Assembly (NCBI RefSeq): GCF_002156705.1
Contig: NZ_CP019893.1
Span: 2,542,001 to 2,606,000, forward strand
Length of the DNA: 64,000 bases
Direction: 5' to 3'
DNA from: Natrarchaeobaculum aegyptiacum
GTDB taxonomy: Archaea; Halobacteriota; Halobacteria; Halobacteriales; Natrialbaceae
A program made the position numbers and the translations under genes. The notes beneath the pieces are model-generated. The model was not told the origin of the DNA. It did no database searches and was given only the letters and a program-made list of their open reading frames with translations. Below are positions 1 to 9,638 of the stretch, piece after piece. Position 1 is the first letter of the stretch. Each line of letters begins with the position of its first letter.

Positions 1-598
<598 letters not shown>

Positions 599-916
599 TG
601 GTGTCACCCCGGTGGCTCACGCACCATCTTTATCGACGGTCACGTGCTACTGGTAAACAATCATGACGATCATTATAAAATTTTCCACGGTCAACTGGTA
701 GTTACACCGGTTCGATTCGGTCGATCCACCGGACGGGCCGGACTCAGGGTGAGAAATTGTCGATCTGTGTGGCCGCTGGGACAGTCGACGGGTCCCCCTC
801 GGGTGCGCTGATCGGCTACCACCTCGTCCGTCGTCGCCGACTCTCCTATCTCTTACGGACGCTCTGCTGGTGCCGATAAAATAAAGGGAAGCGGGCTCGA
901 GGTACGAGTAACGGAA
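599..916. promoter_or_regulatory. divergent glpK / glpA promoter region
   Basis: This 318-bp gap separates the divergent glycerol kinase and glycerol-3-phosphate dehydrogenase genes. On the minus strand a TATA-like TTTTATAA at 673-680 faces glpK. On the plus strand GATAAAATAAA at 875-885 sits 32-42 nt before the glpA start, the usual archaeal TATA position. A short inverted motif (ATGA-3 nt-TCAT) at about 663-673 abuts the glpK TATA element and could be an operator. Haloarchaeal glycerol genes are known to be repressed by GlpR-type regulators, but no glpR is in the window. No gene is seen in the gap. Confidence 0.6.
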
Positions 917-2698
917 ATGCCATCGGACACCGACGTGCTCGTCCTCGGTGGCGGCTCGACCGGCTGTGGCATCGCCCGGGACCTGGCGATGCGCGGCCTC
1001 GAGGTCACCCTGCTCGAGCGCGGGACGCTGACGGACGGAACCACGGGTCGCATGCACGGACTCCTCCACAGCGGCGGCCGCTACGCGGTCTCTGACCGGG
1101 CGAGCGCCCGCGAGTGCATCGAGGAGAACCGGGTGCTGCGAGAGATCGCGGGCCACTGCGTCGAGGAGACTGGCGGGCTGTTCGTCAAGCGCCCCGAGGA
1201 TCCCGACGAGTACTTCGAGGAGAAACTCGAGGGCTGTCGCGACTGCGGGATTCCGGCGCGCGTGCTCTCCGGGCGCGAGGCCCGCGCGAACGAACCCTAC
1301 CTGGCCGCTGACGTCGAGCGCGCGATCGAGGTGCCCGACGGCGCGGTCGACCCGTTCCGCCTCTGTGTCGCGAACGCGATCGACGCCGAGAACCACGGCG
1401 CGCGCATCGAGACCCACGCCGAGGTGGTCGACCTGCTGTGCGACGGCGACGACGTCACCGGTGCCGTAGTCCGCCACGGCGCAGGCCCCGGTAAACGGAC
1501 CGACGTGGCCGCGGGGAGCCTCGAGGAGATCACCGCCGAGTACGTCGTCAACGCGACGGGCGCGTGGGCCGGCCAGATCGGGGCGATGGCCGACCTCGAG
1601 ATCGCCGTCCGCCCGTCGAAGGGTGTAATGACCATCATGAACGTCCGGCAGGTCGACACCGTGATCAACCGCTGCCGGCCGAAAGGCGACGCAGACATCG
1701 TGGTTCCCCACGAGACGACCGCCATCCTCGGCACCACGGACGTCGAAGTCGAGGACCCAGACGACTACCCCGAGGAGCGCTGGGAGGTCGACCTGATGAT
1801 CGACAGCCTCGCCGAACTCGTGCCGATCCTCCGGGAGGCCCGGACGATCCGCTCGTTCTGGGGCGTTCGCCCGCTGTACGAACCGCCGGGGACCGGAACC
1901 GTCGATCCGACCGACATCACGCGGGACTTCTTCCTGCTCGATCACGCAGACCGCGACGAGGTAGCTGGAATCTCGAGCATCGTCGGGGGGAAGTTCACCA
2001 CCTACCGCGCGATGGCGGAGGATATCGCAGACCACGTCTGCGACAAACTCGGCGTCCGGGCCTCGTGTGCGACCGCCGAGGAACCTCTGCCCGGGAGCGA
2101 GAACCTCGAGACGCTCGCGGCCGGCATGGACGACTTCGGGTTGCGCTCGCCGATCGCTCGCCGGTCGAAACAGCGTCTGGGAAGTCGCAGTCAGGCGGTA
2201 CTCGAGTGCTCGGACCCGAACCCGGTGATCTGCCAGTGCGAGGGCGTCACGCGAGCGGAGATCCGTGACGCAATCGAGCAGTCCGGCGCGGACCTGAACG
2301 CCGTTCGCATCCGGACCCGGGCCTCGATGGGCAACTGCCAGGGTGGCTTTTGCTGTCAGGCGATGGCGACCGAACTCCATCCCGACCACGACGCCGACAC
2401 CGTCCGCGCGGCCCTGTCGGAACTCGTTGCCGAGCGCTGGAAGGGCGAACGCCACGCCTGCTGGGGCGAACAGCTCTCCCAGGCGATGGTCAACTACGCG
2501 CTGTACGCGACGACGGCGAATCTGGACGCCGACCCGGCGAGCGACGCCGGGACGGATCCGGGGGATGGCTCGGACTCGCTCCCCTACGCAGCGTTCGACC
2601 GCGGTCCGGATCGCGAACCCGAGGGAGCGGCTCCTCGAGCGGGGACCGACCGCCCCGACACTCGAGGTGCCGGAACCGACGCCGGAGGTGGCCGCTGA
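917..2698 (+). CDS. glpA: anaerobic-type glycerol-3-phosphate dehydrogenase subunit A
   Basis: GlpA is the catalytic flavoprotein that oxidises glycerol 3-phosphate to dihydroxyacetone phosphate and passes electrons through GlpB/GlpC to the membrane quinone pool. The N-terminus has the FAD dinucleotide fold ([17 protein letters not shown], from about residue 8), followed by the DAO-type oxidoreductase domain. Near the C-terminus a BFD-like 2Fe-2S domain shows CQC at 439-441 and C474, C479, C480. At 593 residues it is somewhat longer than bacterial GlpA because of an acidic, low-complexity tail. The stop codon is immediately followed by the glpB start (ATG at 2699), so the two are almost certainly co-transcribed. 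Confidence 0.95.
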   Translation: MPSDTDVLVLGGGSTGCGIARDLAMRGLEVTLLERGTLTDGTTGRMHGLLHSGGRYAVSDRASARECIEENRVLREIAGHCVEETGGLFVKRPEDPDEYFEEKLEGCRDCGIPARVLSGREARANEPYLAADVERAIEVPDGAVDPFRLCVANAIDAENHGARIETHAEVVDLLCDGDDVTGAVVRHGAGPGKRTDVAAGSLEEITAEYVVNATGAWAGQIGAMADLEIAVRPSKGVMTIMNVRQVDTVINRCRPKGDADIVVPHETTAILGTTDVEVEDPDDYPEERWEVDLMIDSLAELVPILREARTIRSFWGVRPLYEPPGTGTVDPTDITRDFFLLDHADRDEVAGISSIVGGKFTTYRAMAEDIADHVCDKLGVRASCATAEEPLPGSENLETLAAGMDDFGLRSPIARRSKQRLGSRSQAVLECSDPNPVICQCEGVTRAEIRDAIEQSGADLNAVRIRTRASMGNCQGGFCCQAMATELHPDHDADTVRAALSELVAERWKGERHACWGEQLSQAMVNYALYATTANLDADPASDAGTDPGDGSDSLPYAAFDRGPDREPEGAAPRAGTDRPDTRGAGTDAGGGR

Positions 2699-4024
2699 AT
2701 GGCCATCGAGGACGACGTCCTCGTAGTCGGTGGCGGCCTCGCCGGGGCGACCGCCGCGCTCGCGGCCGCGCGAGAGGACGTTCGCGTTCGCATCGTCAGC
2801 GCCACACAGAGCACCCTCCGGCAGGCGAGCGGACTGATCGACGTGCTGGGGTATCCGCCGGACGGTGCCGGTACCGAGGACCCGATCGTCGACCCGTTCG
2901 ACGCCATCGCCGACCTGCCCACGGGCCACCCCTACGAGCGAGTCGGAGCCGACGCCGTCCGCGACGCGCTCGAGTTCTTCGACAGGGTCGCCGGCGACGC
3001 CTACGCCGGTTCCCACACCGACGTGAACGCGCTCGTGCCGACCTACGCCGGTCGGGTCAAGCCGACCGCCCGCTACCCGGCCGCGACGGCCGCCGGCCTC
3101 GCGAGCGACCCGCGAGACACCCTCCTCGTCGGCTTCGACACGATCCCCGACTTCGACGCGCCGCTCGCCGCCGGCCACCTCGAGGCCGCCGGCGTCCCGT
3201 TCGCCGTCCGGGGCGTGACGGTCTCATTTCCCGGCATCGAGCGGGACGACGCGAAGGTCACTCGCTACGCTCACCTGCTCGACCGGAACGAGCCCGTCTG
3301 GCGTGGCGGGAGCGAGACCGGCTCGCGGGCGGCCCTCGCCAGCGTCGTCGAGGATCGACTCGCAGGCGAGTCCCGCGTCGGGTTTCCGGCCATTCTGGGC
3401 GACGACCACGCAACCGCGGTCAGGACCGACCTCGAGGCGGCTCTGGACGTCGACGTCTTCGAGGTCCCGATGGGACCGCCCAGCCTGCCGGGATTGCGAC
3501 TCGAGGACCTTCTTTACGGCGCGCTCGAGGACGCAGGCGTCCGGGTGACCACGGGAGTGCCGGTGGTCGACTACGAGTCGGCCCGCGGTGGGGCCGACGA
3601 TCGAACCGGAGCGGACAGCGACCGGATCGGCCACGTCGTCGTCGACCGCAACGGCGCTGCGGTGCCCCACCGGGCCGACCAGTACGTCCTCGCGACGGGC
3701 GGTCTCGTCGGAACCGGAATCGAGTCGGATCGCGAGCAGGTTACCGAACCGGTCTTCGACTGCCACGTCGCGCACCCGGACGATCGGTACGACTGGTTCG
3801 TCGACGACGTCTTCGGCGACCAGCCCTACGCCCGGTTCGGCGTCGACGTCGACCGCGACCTCCGACCGCTCGAGGCCGGCGGCGGCCTCGAGTTTTCCAA
3901 CCTGCGGGCCGCGGGTTCGGTCCTGAGCGGCTACGACTTCGCCGCCGAGAAGTCGGGCAGTGGCGTTTCGCTGGCGACGGGCTACGTCGCCGGCACGCGT
4001 GCAGCCGCGGAGGTGACGAGCTAA
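2699..4024 (+). CDS. glpB: anaerobic-type glycerol-3-phosphate dehydrogenase subunit B
   Basis: GlpB is the second flavoprotein-like subunit of the three-subunit dehydrogenase and is thought to relay electrons from GlpA to the membrane-bound GlpC. The 441-residue product opens with a Rossmann FAD motif (VLVVGGGLAGATAALAAAR) at about 6-24. It ends with the family's typical closing stretch around LEFSNLRAAGSVLSGYDF and a glycine/serine-rich SGSGVSLATGY that contacts FAD in relatives. It abuts glpA without a gap and is 4 nt before glpC. The family assignment rests on these motifs plus operon position; length matches bacterial GlpB. Confidence 0.93.
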   Translation: MAIEDDVLVVGGGLAGATAALAAAREDVRVRIVSATQSTLRQASGLIDVLGYPPDGAGTEDPIVDPFDAIADLPTGHPYERVGADAVRDALEFFDRVAGDAYAGSHTDVNALVPTYAGRVKPTARYPAATAAGLASDPRDTLLVGFDTIPDFDAPLAAGHLEAAGVPFAVRGVTVSFPGIERDDAKVTRYAHLLDRNEPVWRGGSETGSRAALASVVEDRLAGESRVGFPAILGDDHATAVRTDLEAALDVDVFEVPMGPPSLPGLRLEDLLYGALEDAGVRVTTGVPVVDYESARGGADDRTGADSDRIGHVVVDRNGAAVPHRADQYVLATGGLVGTGIESDREQVTEPVFDCHVAHPDDRYDWFVDDVFGDQPYARFGVDVDRDLRPLEAGGGLEFSNLRAAGSVLSGYDFAAEKSGSGVSLATGYVAGTRAAAEVTS

Positions 4025-4028
4025 TTCC

Positions 4029-5381
4029 ATGAGCGATGCAGATACCACGGCCGATGCTGGCCGACCGACAGACGAGCACGCTGACGACGAGAACGACGCG
4101 TTCGAACCGATCGAGGTCTTCCCCGAGGCCGAGTCGATGGACCTCCGGCCCGGTGCCGACAGTTGCTACAAGTGTTCGACCTGCGATACGAACTGCCCCG
4201 TCGCGGAGGTCGACGAGGAGTTCCCCGGGCCGAAGTTCCAGGGGCCGGAGCAGTGGCGGCTCAAACGGCAGGACGACCACGACATCGACGAGACGGTGAT
4301 GAAGTGCTCGAACTGCATGCGCTGCGATAGCGCCTGCCCGACGGACGTCCCGCTCTCCCAGATGCACAACACGGCTCGCGGGGCGTACGTCGACGACCAG
4401 ATGAACACCCTCTCCCGCGAGTACGTCCGCAACCGGCTGCTCGCGAACTACCGCCGACTCGCGCCGCTCGCAGCCACGTTCCCGCGTACCGCGAATTTCG
4501 TGATGGGCCTATCTGCCGTGCGCTGGCTCGGCGAGAAGACCCTCGGGATCACGAGCGAGCGCGAGTTTCCGGAGTTCGCGACCGAGACGTTCCGTGAGTG
4601 GTTCACGGCTCGAGGTGGCGCGCACGTCGAGAACCCCGAGAAACGCATCGCCTACTTCCACGGTTGCTACGCGAACTTCAACACCCCAGCGGTCGCGAAG
4701 GCGCTCGTCCGGGTATACGAACACTTCGGCTACGAGGTGCTGGTCCCCGAACAGGACTGCTCGGGCACGCCGATGTTCGCCAACGGAATGCTCGCAGACG
4801 CTCGCCGAGCAGCAGAGACCAACGTCCGGGAACTCGCCGGGGCCCTCGAGGAGGGGGCGGACGTCATCACCTCGTGCAGTTCGTGTTCGATGTCGCTCCG
4901 CCAGGAGTACCCCGAACTGTTCGACTTCGTGGACACGGAGACGGTCGCCGCGAACACCTGGGACGCCCTCGAGTACCTGCGGGTCCACGAGGACCTCGAG
5001 GCCGCACTCGAGGGGGCCGCAGTCGGCGAGGAGTTCGACGACGTCGTCTATCACGCACCGTGTCATTCACGTAACCAGGGACTCGATAGCCAGACGATCG
5101 AAGTGATGAACGCGATCGACGGGATCGAGGCACACGACGTGGGGGATTCCTGTTCGGGGATCTCCGGAACCTACGGGTGGAAGGCCGAACGCTACGAGAC
5201 GTCGATGGCGATCGGCGAGGAGATGTTCGAGCACATGGCCGCCGCACCGGCCGAAACGGGCCTGACGGAGTGTCCGACGTGTTCGATGCAGATGGAACAC
5301 GGCTCTGGCTACCCCGTCTACCACACCCTCGAGGTGCTCGAGGCGGCGCTCGTCGGGTCGGAGGCTGACGGCACCGAATGA
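4029..5381 (+). CDS. glpC: anaerobic-type glycerol-3-phosphate dehydrogenase subunit C, iron-sulfur
   Basis: GlpC anchors the GlpAB dimer to the membrane and hands electrons to quinone. The N-terminal third carries two 4Fe-4S ferredoxin motifs (CYKCSTCDTNCP and CSNCMRCDSACP). The rest has two cysteine-rich CCG-type domains. In both, the usual paired cysteines read as QDCSGTP and DSCSGIS, so the first Cys of each CCG is replaced, a point worth comparing with relatives. The start at 4029 is 4 nt after glpB. The last 4 nt (ATGA) overlap the next gene, the Orc1-like protein, suggesting translational coupling and one transcript. Confidence 0.93.
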   Translation: MSDADTTADAGRPTDEHADDENDAFEPIEVFPEAESMDLRPGADSCYKCSTCDTNCPVAEVDEEFPGPKFQGPEQWRLKRQDDHDIDETVMKCSNCMRCDSACPTDVPLSQMHNTARGAYVDDQMNTLSREYVRNRLLANYRRLAPLAATFPRTANFVMGLSAVRWLGEKTLGITSEREFPEFATETFREWFTARGGAHVENPEKRIAYFHGCYANFNTPAVAKALVRVYEHFGYEVLVPEQDCSGTPMFANGMLADARRAAETNVRELAGALEEGADVITSCSSCSMSLRQEYPELFDFVDTETVAANTWDALEYLRVHEDLEAALEGAAVGEEFDDVVYHAPCHSRNQGLDSQTIEVMNAIDGIEAHDVGDSCSGISGTYGWKAERYETSMAIGEEMFEHMAAAPAETGLTECPTCSMQMEHGSGYPVYHTLEVLEAALVGSEADGTE

Positions 5382-6541
5382 ATCTCCGGGATCGCATCGC
5401 GAGACGACGATCCGTCCACCGGGACGCCTCCGTCGTCGTCGACCGGAGTCACCTGAGTCCCGTCGTCCACCGTTCGGACCCGGTCGGTCGTGGCCCCGTC
5501 TTCGAGCAACTGCTCGACGCACTCGAGCCAGTCTTCGACGACGGCCTCCCGGAGCCAGTCGCGGTGGTCGGTCCGGCCGGCTCCGGGACGTCTGCGATCG
5601 TCACCGCGCTGTTCGACGCACTGAACGATCGACTCGGTGACGCGAGCCGGGCGATCGGGACGACCACGCGCGACGAGCAGGTCGAGCCGGTCACCTGGTT
5701 CGTCTACGTCGACGGCCGACGCGTCGAGAGTCCCTTCGCGTTCTACCGGGCCGTCCTCTCGGTTCTCTCACCCGATCCCGTTCCGCAGAGCGGCATCGGA
5801 ACCGATCAGCTTCGTGAGCGCCTGCGAGAGCGCCTCGCACGGCCCGACCGTCGCGCGGTCGTCGCCGTCGACCACCACGACGAACCGGAGACGCTGGCGT
5901 ACGAACAGGCGTGTGACCTCCTCGAACCCGTCGCGGACTCGGTCTCGACGGTTGCCGTCGGCCAGCGCGAACCGGCCGGGTGGGCCGGCGAACGCGTATC
6001 GGTGCCCGCCTATCGCAGTCACGAACTGATCGACGTCCTCACGGACCGCGCCTCGACGGGGCTCGCCGCGGGCGCGCTCGATCACGAATCGGTCCGCGAA
6101 CTCGCCGCGTGGGCCGACGGAAACGCCCACGACGCGCTCGCAGCGCTGTTCTCGGCTGCGGTGTGTGCAACCGCCGACGACGCCGACCGCATCGAAGAGG
6201 CCCACCTCGAACGAGCGAGGATGGACGTCCCCGACGACGGGGTCCACGTCGACCGTGCGCTCGCCCTCTCGAAGACGCGACAGCAGGTTCTCGTCGATCT
6301 CGTCGCGCTCGAAGACCGCGATCGGCCGATCAAAGCCATCGCGACGGAAATCGCCGACCGATCGGAACTGACCACGGGAACGGTGACGCGGTTTCTCTAC
6401 GAACTCGCAGATCAGGGGGTGATCGAGCGGGTTCCGCTGTCGCGCGCCGGCAGCGGTCGCCGTCCCAGCACCGTCGTGGCGCGGTTCCCGACGATCGTCT
6501 TTCGCGAACAGAGTTCGGCGTCCGCAGGTTGCCCGCAGTAG
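5378..6541 (+). CDS. degenerate Orc1/Cdc6-like AAA+ protein with winged helix
   Basis: This 387-residue protein has the layout of archaeal Orc1/Cdc6: an AAA+ core (about 30-290) and a C-terminal winged-helix domain (about 300-370, with IKAIATEIADRSELTTGTVTRFLYELADQGVIERV-like spacing). The nucleotide-binding motifs are degraded. Walker A reads GPAGSGTS at 65-72, with Thr where the essential Lys should be. Walker B reads VVAVDHHD at 161-168, with His for the catalytic Glu. The sensor-2 region reads GNAHDAL, where GDARRAL-like sequence is usual. I infer it cannot hydrolyse ATP normally and may act as a DNA-binding regulator or partner subunit. Its start overlaps the glpC stop by 4 nt. A CHAT protein follows 103 nt downstream. 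Confidence 0.72.
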   Translation: MNLRDRIARRRSVHRDASVVVDRSHLSPVVHRSDPVGRGPVFEQLLDALEPVFDDGLPEPVAVVGPAGSGTSAIVTALFDALNDRLGDASRAIGTTTRDEQVEPVTWFVYVDGRRVESPFAFYRAVLSVLSPDPVPQSGIGTDQLRERLRERLARPDRRAVVAVDHHDEPETLAYEQACDLLEPVADSVSTVAVGQREPAGWAGERVSVPAYRSHELIDVLTDRASTGLAAGALDHESVRELAAWADGNAHDALAALFSAAVCATADDADRIEEAHLERARMDVPDDGVHVDRALALSKTRQQVLVDLVALEDRDRPIKAIATEIADRSELTTGTVTRFLYELADQGVIERVPLSRAGSGRRPSTVVARFPTIVFREQSSASAGCPQ

Positions 6542-6644
6542 TTTTCGCCTGTGGGACGGCCGGACAACGCTGCTTCCTGCCAAATTGACGCCACAATCGT
6601 TTTGCACCCGCGGTCGAAAACAAGAGCCAGCCCTAGCCGGAGTT

Positions 6645-8732
6645 ATGACTATCACCTTCGACGCGACGACTGATCCTCCCGGCCTCGAGTTTCACGACTC
6701 GATCGAGCAGCGGCGACTGCAACTCGGGATCGACGGGTCCGTCGACCCCGAACCCGTCGCGGTCGAGACGTTCGAGTTTCCACTCAATACTGCCTGTACC
6801 GTCGAGACCGATGCGCTCAGGCTCGACCAGACCTGTTCGGTGACGATCCACGACGAAACCGGGCGAACCGAGGCCGCCCTCGGCACCGGCCAGACGGCCG
6901 AACTCGAGGATCGGCTGCAGTTCGTTGGCCTCAGTGGCCCGATCAAACTCTACTGTCGAGTCCCCGTCGCCGGAACGGTCGGAATCGGTATTACGGCGGT
7001 TCGGATCTCCCTCGAGCGCGAGGCGACCGTCGGCGTCGGCGCTCGTTCGTTGCACGACCGCCCCGCCGGCACGATCACGACCACTTCCGATATCGACGAC
7101 ATGATGGCGGCCGTCTCGGCGATGCCGTCGGCGTTGAAGACGACGTCACCGGAGCGCACGTGGCCGACCCTGCGCGGTCATCCGCCGCTGATCGAACTCG
7201 GCGATCGACTCGAGATTCCCGACCCGGTCGACGTTCCGGACAGTGACGTTTCTCTCGTCGTTCCGCCGAATTACCGCTCGGTGTTCCAGGCCGCCCCGCT
7301 CGCGTTCTTCCTCGGGGCGACCGTCCGTGCGGGCCAGGAGCCCCGGCTCGAGACGTCGGAATTTACCCACTCGCTGATCGAGGCCGGCTCGCTCGAGGAT
7401 GGGATCGCGACCCTGTTGAAGCGCGTCTTCTTCCTCGATTCACTGGTTCGGATGGAGGGGGTCTTCCAGTACGACCTCTACGAGCGGTCGGTCCTCGAGG
7501 ACGACCTGCCGTTCGAGTTCCGGGAGACCTACGACCTGTCGCTCACCGAGCGACTGGAACGGTACCTCGAGGTGCCGTTCGACCGGCTCGAACCGTACGT
7601 GCCGCGGTGGCCGTTGACCGCGCACGTTCCCGCGGATCCGGAGACCGTGGAACTGTTGCCGTTCGTGGTGAACGAACTGGGGATCGTCCGCGAGACTCGC
7701 GGGCAGGTCCCCGAGGCGATTCCGGAGCCCGAGCCTGCGACTGCCCAGCTGGTTCGGTCTGCAGCCGGGTCCCGGAGCCAGTCTCGCGCGCCACCGTCGT
7801 CGCCCGGCGAGTCGGTGTTCGTCCGTCCGGCGGTCGCCGACGAGTCGGTCGAACACGCCTGGTTTGGCGATGGGATTCCCAAGCAGGCCTCCAAGGCCAC
7901 GGTCGAAGCCTACCGCAACCAGCTCGATCACGACGAGCGCACCGCCTCGATCGAGATCCTGCTCGTCTGTAACGACGCCCGGATGCTCGAGGAACACGAC
8001 ATCCTCGACGAGACCTACGGCAACCGGGAGACCCTGCCGTTCGAGATCGATTCGGAGTTCGGCGTCAGTACCCGACGACTCACCGAGTTACTCACCGGGG
8101 GTGGCTACGACTTCCTCCACTACATCGGTCACGCGACCGAAGACGGGATCGAGTGTGCAGACGGCGACCTCGACGTCCGTACGCTCGAGGCCGTGGACCT
8201 CGGCGTCTTCTTCCTCAACGCCTGTCGGTCCTACGAACAGGGACTGGCCCTGACCGAACGCGGTGCGTTCGGCGGCGTCAGCACCTACGCCGACGTCGTC
8301 AACGAAGACGCCGTCGAAGCAGGCGAGACGATGGCCCGCCTGCTCAACAGGGGCTTCCCGCTCCGAGGAGCCCTCGAGATCGCACAGGATCACTCCGCAC
8401 TCGGCGATCAGTACCTGATCGTCGGTGACGGCTCAGCCGATATCGCCCAGTCGGACGGTGGAACGCCCGGCCTGCTCGAGTTTGATCCGATCGACGACTC
8501 GACCTATACACTCGGTGGACAGGCGTACACAACGAAGGAATACAAACTGGGAAGCGTCTCGACGCCCGCCATTCAAACGATTCAGCAACATCATTTGAGC
8601 CCCGGTGCTCTACCTCAGGAACGAGTCGAAAGGGACGCGCTTGAGGAGTATCTTACGTGGAGCAAATATCCGCTTCTATTCGAGGATGAAATTTACTGGA
8701 ACGACGAGGTTGGGACTGACCTATTAAGATAG
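6645..8732 (+). CDS. CHAT-domain (caspase-like) protein
   Basis: This 695-residue protein (start ATG 6645, MTITFDATTD) has an N-terminal half of unknown, beta-rich appearance and a C-terminal CHAT/caspase-fold domain from about residue 440. The putative catalytic pair is visible: His496 in HYIGHA and Cys527 in FFLNACRS, with the spacing and hydrophobic strands typical of clan CD CHAT peptidases. In known CHAT systems such proteases are effectors in immunity or regulated cell death; no substrate is evident here. The last 80 or so codons (after about 8,500) are distinctly richer in A+T than the rest, suggesting a variable or exchanged C-terminal tail. It lies downstream of the Orc-like gene and convergent with a tiny membrane protein. 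Confidence 0.72.
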   Translation: MTITFDATTDPPGLEFHDSIEQRRLQLGIDGSVDPEPVAVETFEFPLNTACTVETDALRLDQTCSVTIHDETGRTEAALGTGQTAELEDRLQFVGLSGPIKLYCRVPVAGTVGIGITAVRISLEREATVGVGARSLHDRPAGTITTTSDIDDMMAAVSAMPSALKTTSPERTWPTLRGHPPLIELGDRLEIPDPVDVPDSDVSLVVPPNYRSVFQAAPLAFFLGATVRAGQEPRLETSEFTHSLIEAGSLEDGIATLLKRVFFLDSLVRMEGVFQYDLYERSVLEDDLPFEFRETYDLSLTERLERYLEVPFDRLEPYVPRWPLTAHVPADPETVELLPFVVNELGIVRETRGQVPEAIPEPEPATAQLVRSAAGSRSQSRAPPSSPGESVFVRPAVADESVEHAWFGDGIPKQASKATVEAYRNQLDHDERTASIEILLVCNDARMLEEHDILDETYGNRETLPFEIDSEFGVSTRRLTELLTGGGYDFLHYIGHATEDGIECADGDLDVRTLEAVDLGVFFLNACRSYEQGLALTERGAFGGVSTYADVVNEDAVEAGETMARLLNRGFPLRGALEIAQDHSALGDQYLIVGDGSADIAQSDGGTPGLLEFDPIDDSTYTLGGQAYTTKEYKLGSVSTPAIQTIQQHHLSPGALPQERVERDALEEYLTWSKYPLLFEDEIYWNDEVGTDLLR

Positions 8733-8810
8733 CTCGATTATAATTTTCTTTATTTGTAGAACAGGTGTGGTTTCGTCCCGGAACGCGTAGATAATTCTAC
8801 ACTTAAAAAA

Positions 8811-8945
8811 TCACGGGCCAACTTGAGTAGCAATCGCTGCAGAGGCCGACCCTGCCTGACTCAGCAGGAGCAGGATGGTGAACAGTGCGCCGATCATTCG
8901 GGGGTGCTGTGCGAGGTAATCTTTCATGCTGTCGTTGTCGGACAT
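8811..8945 (-). CDS. 44-residue single-TM microprotein (DUF7503-like)
   Basis: A 44-codon gene not long enough for routine calling. It begins ATG at 8945 with MSDNDSMKDYLAQHPRMIG and continues into a hydrophobic helix (ALFTILLLLSQAG) before a short SASAAIATQVGP end. It matches, from memory, a small haloarchaeal family (I believe DUF7503) with the same DYLAxxPR-hydrophobic-GSA layout; this name is unverified. The helix suggests a membrane peptide or short signal-like protein. It is convergent with the CHAT gene (78 nt between stops) and is preceded by a perfect 7-bp-arm palindrome at 8952-8971 and a TATA-like element, so expression is probably regulated. Confidence 0.68.
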   Translation of the reverse strand: MSDNDSMKDYLAQHPRMIGALFTILLLLSQAGSASAAIATQVGP

Positions 8946-8951
8946 TGCATT

Positions 8952-8971
8952 CTAATGGTTATTTCCATTAG
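8952..8971 (-). promoter_or_regulatory. operator-like palindrome before the microprotein
   Basis: CTAATGG (8952-8958) and CCATTAG (8965-8971) form a perfect inverted repeat with a 6-nt AT spacer. It sits 6 nt before the ATG and directly after an AT-rich TATA-like stretch (about 8972-8982, read on the minus strand). The position overlaps the expected transcription start, so a bound protein would block initiation. The regulator is unknown. Confidence 0.5.
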
Positions 8972-9263
8972 TATTAAATTTTTCTTATACTTTCTTACGT
9001 ATCCAAAGATAATTCTGAGTTGGTGTGTTCAAACATAACAAGGAAACGTCGGCAAGCACGACTATCCGGCCGTGGCGACGGTACGAAAGACGGCGTGCAC
9101 TCTCGAGACCGCGGAACGGTAGCCGGGTGTGCCACCGATCGGCTCGCTCTCACCTGTCCTGGAACCTACGCGGTAGTCGTCGTCACTCGAGAAGTCGGTA
9201 GAACGTGTGCTCTCCGGGTCAGAGACTGCGTGTCACCGGCGTTCACCGGCTGCAGCTAAAATA
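8972..9263. other. intergenic, no gene seen
   Basis: The first 60 bases are very AT-rich and belong to the promoter of the microprotein. The rest is ordinary GC-rich sequence, in which I find no convincing gene, RNA or repeat before the aIF1A stop codon. Confidence 0.5.
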
Positions 9264-9548
9264 TCAGTCGATGTGGCCTTCGCGACGGAGCTGATCTGCG
9301 TCCTGGCTGGTGTAGCGCCACTCGATGGTGGCTTTCTCGTCCTGCCAGTCCCAGGGTTCGGCGACGACGATGTCGTCCTGCTCGATCCAGGTGCGGTACT
9401 TCATGCGGCCGGGGATGCGCCCGAGGCGCTCTTTCCCGTCCTGGCACCGAAGCTGGACGTGGTTTCCACCAAGGTGCTCGGTCACGATTGCGAATACTTC
9501 GTCGCTGTTTGGCATACGGAGGTTCCGTCGCCCTGATTCTTCTGTCAC
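9264..9548 (-). CDS. eif1A: translation initiation factor aIF-1A
   Basis: aIF1A is a small OB-fold (S1-like) factor that binds the small ribosomal subunit A site during initiation. The OB core is clear: [18 protein letters not shown], then [19 protein letters not shown] and a [14 protein letters not shown] segment. I choose the GTG at 9548 (94 residues, beginning [14 protein letters not shown]) over the in-frame ATG at 9572. The TATA box ATTTAAAT lies at 9571-9578, overlapping that ATG, and about 25 nt before the GTG, which fits a leaderless mRNA starting at or next to the GTG. The RRNLRMP lead-in is also typical of haloarchaeal aIF1A. Confidence 0.92.
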   Translation of the reverse strand: MTEESGRRNLRMPNSDEVFAIVTEHLGGNHVQLRCQDGKERLGRIPGRMKYRTWIEQDDIVVAEPWDWQDEKATIEWRYTSQDADQLRREGHID

Positions 9549-9570
9549 AACCCGACTACGTGCGGAAGAC

Positions 9571-9578
9571 ATTTAAAT
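9571..9578 (-). promoter_or_regulatory. TATA box of aIF1A gene
   Basis: ATTTAAAT is a near-ideal archaeal TATA element. Its spacing of about 23-30 nt to the GTG at 9548 predicts transcription beginning at the start codon, which decides the start choice. Confidence 0.65.
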
Positions 9579-9638
9579 GGTTGGAGATGCGTGGTAACAC
9601 GAGACAGCCACGTCTCCGGATCGTGACGGTCCCCGAAC

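Noticed and set aside
647-3178. 843-codon open frame on the minus strand
   Set aside because: It is antisense to glpA and the start of glpB. High-GC haloarchaeal genes often leave long open frames in the complementary phase. The translation has no family motif.
2350-4032. 560-codon open frame on the plus strand
   Set aside because: Extremely Arg/Pro-rich product overlapping glpA/glpB in another frame; haloarchaeal proteins are acidic, so this is a shadow.
5378-6541. Active replication initiator with linked origin
   Set aside because: Walker A and B are degenerate and no cluster of origin-recognition-box repeats is seen in the flanking gaps, which are only about 100 bp long.
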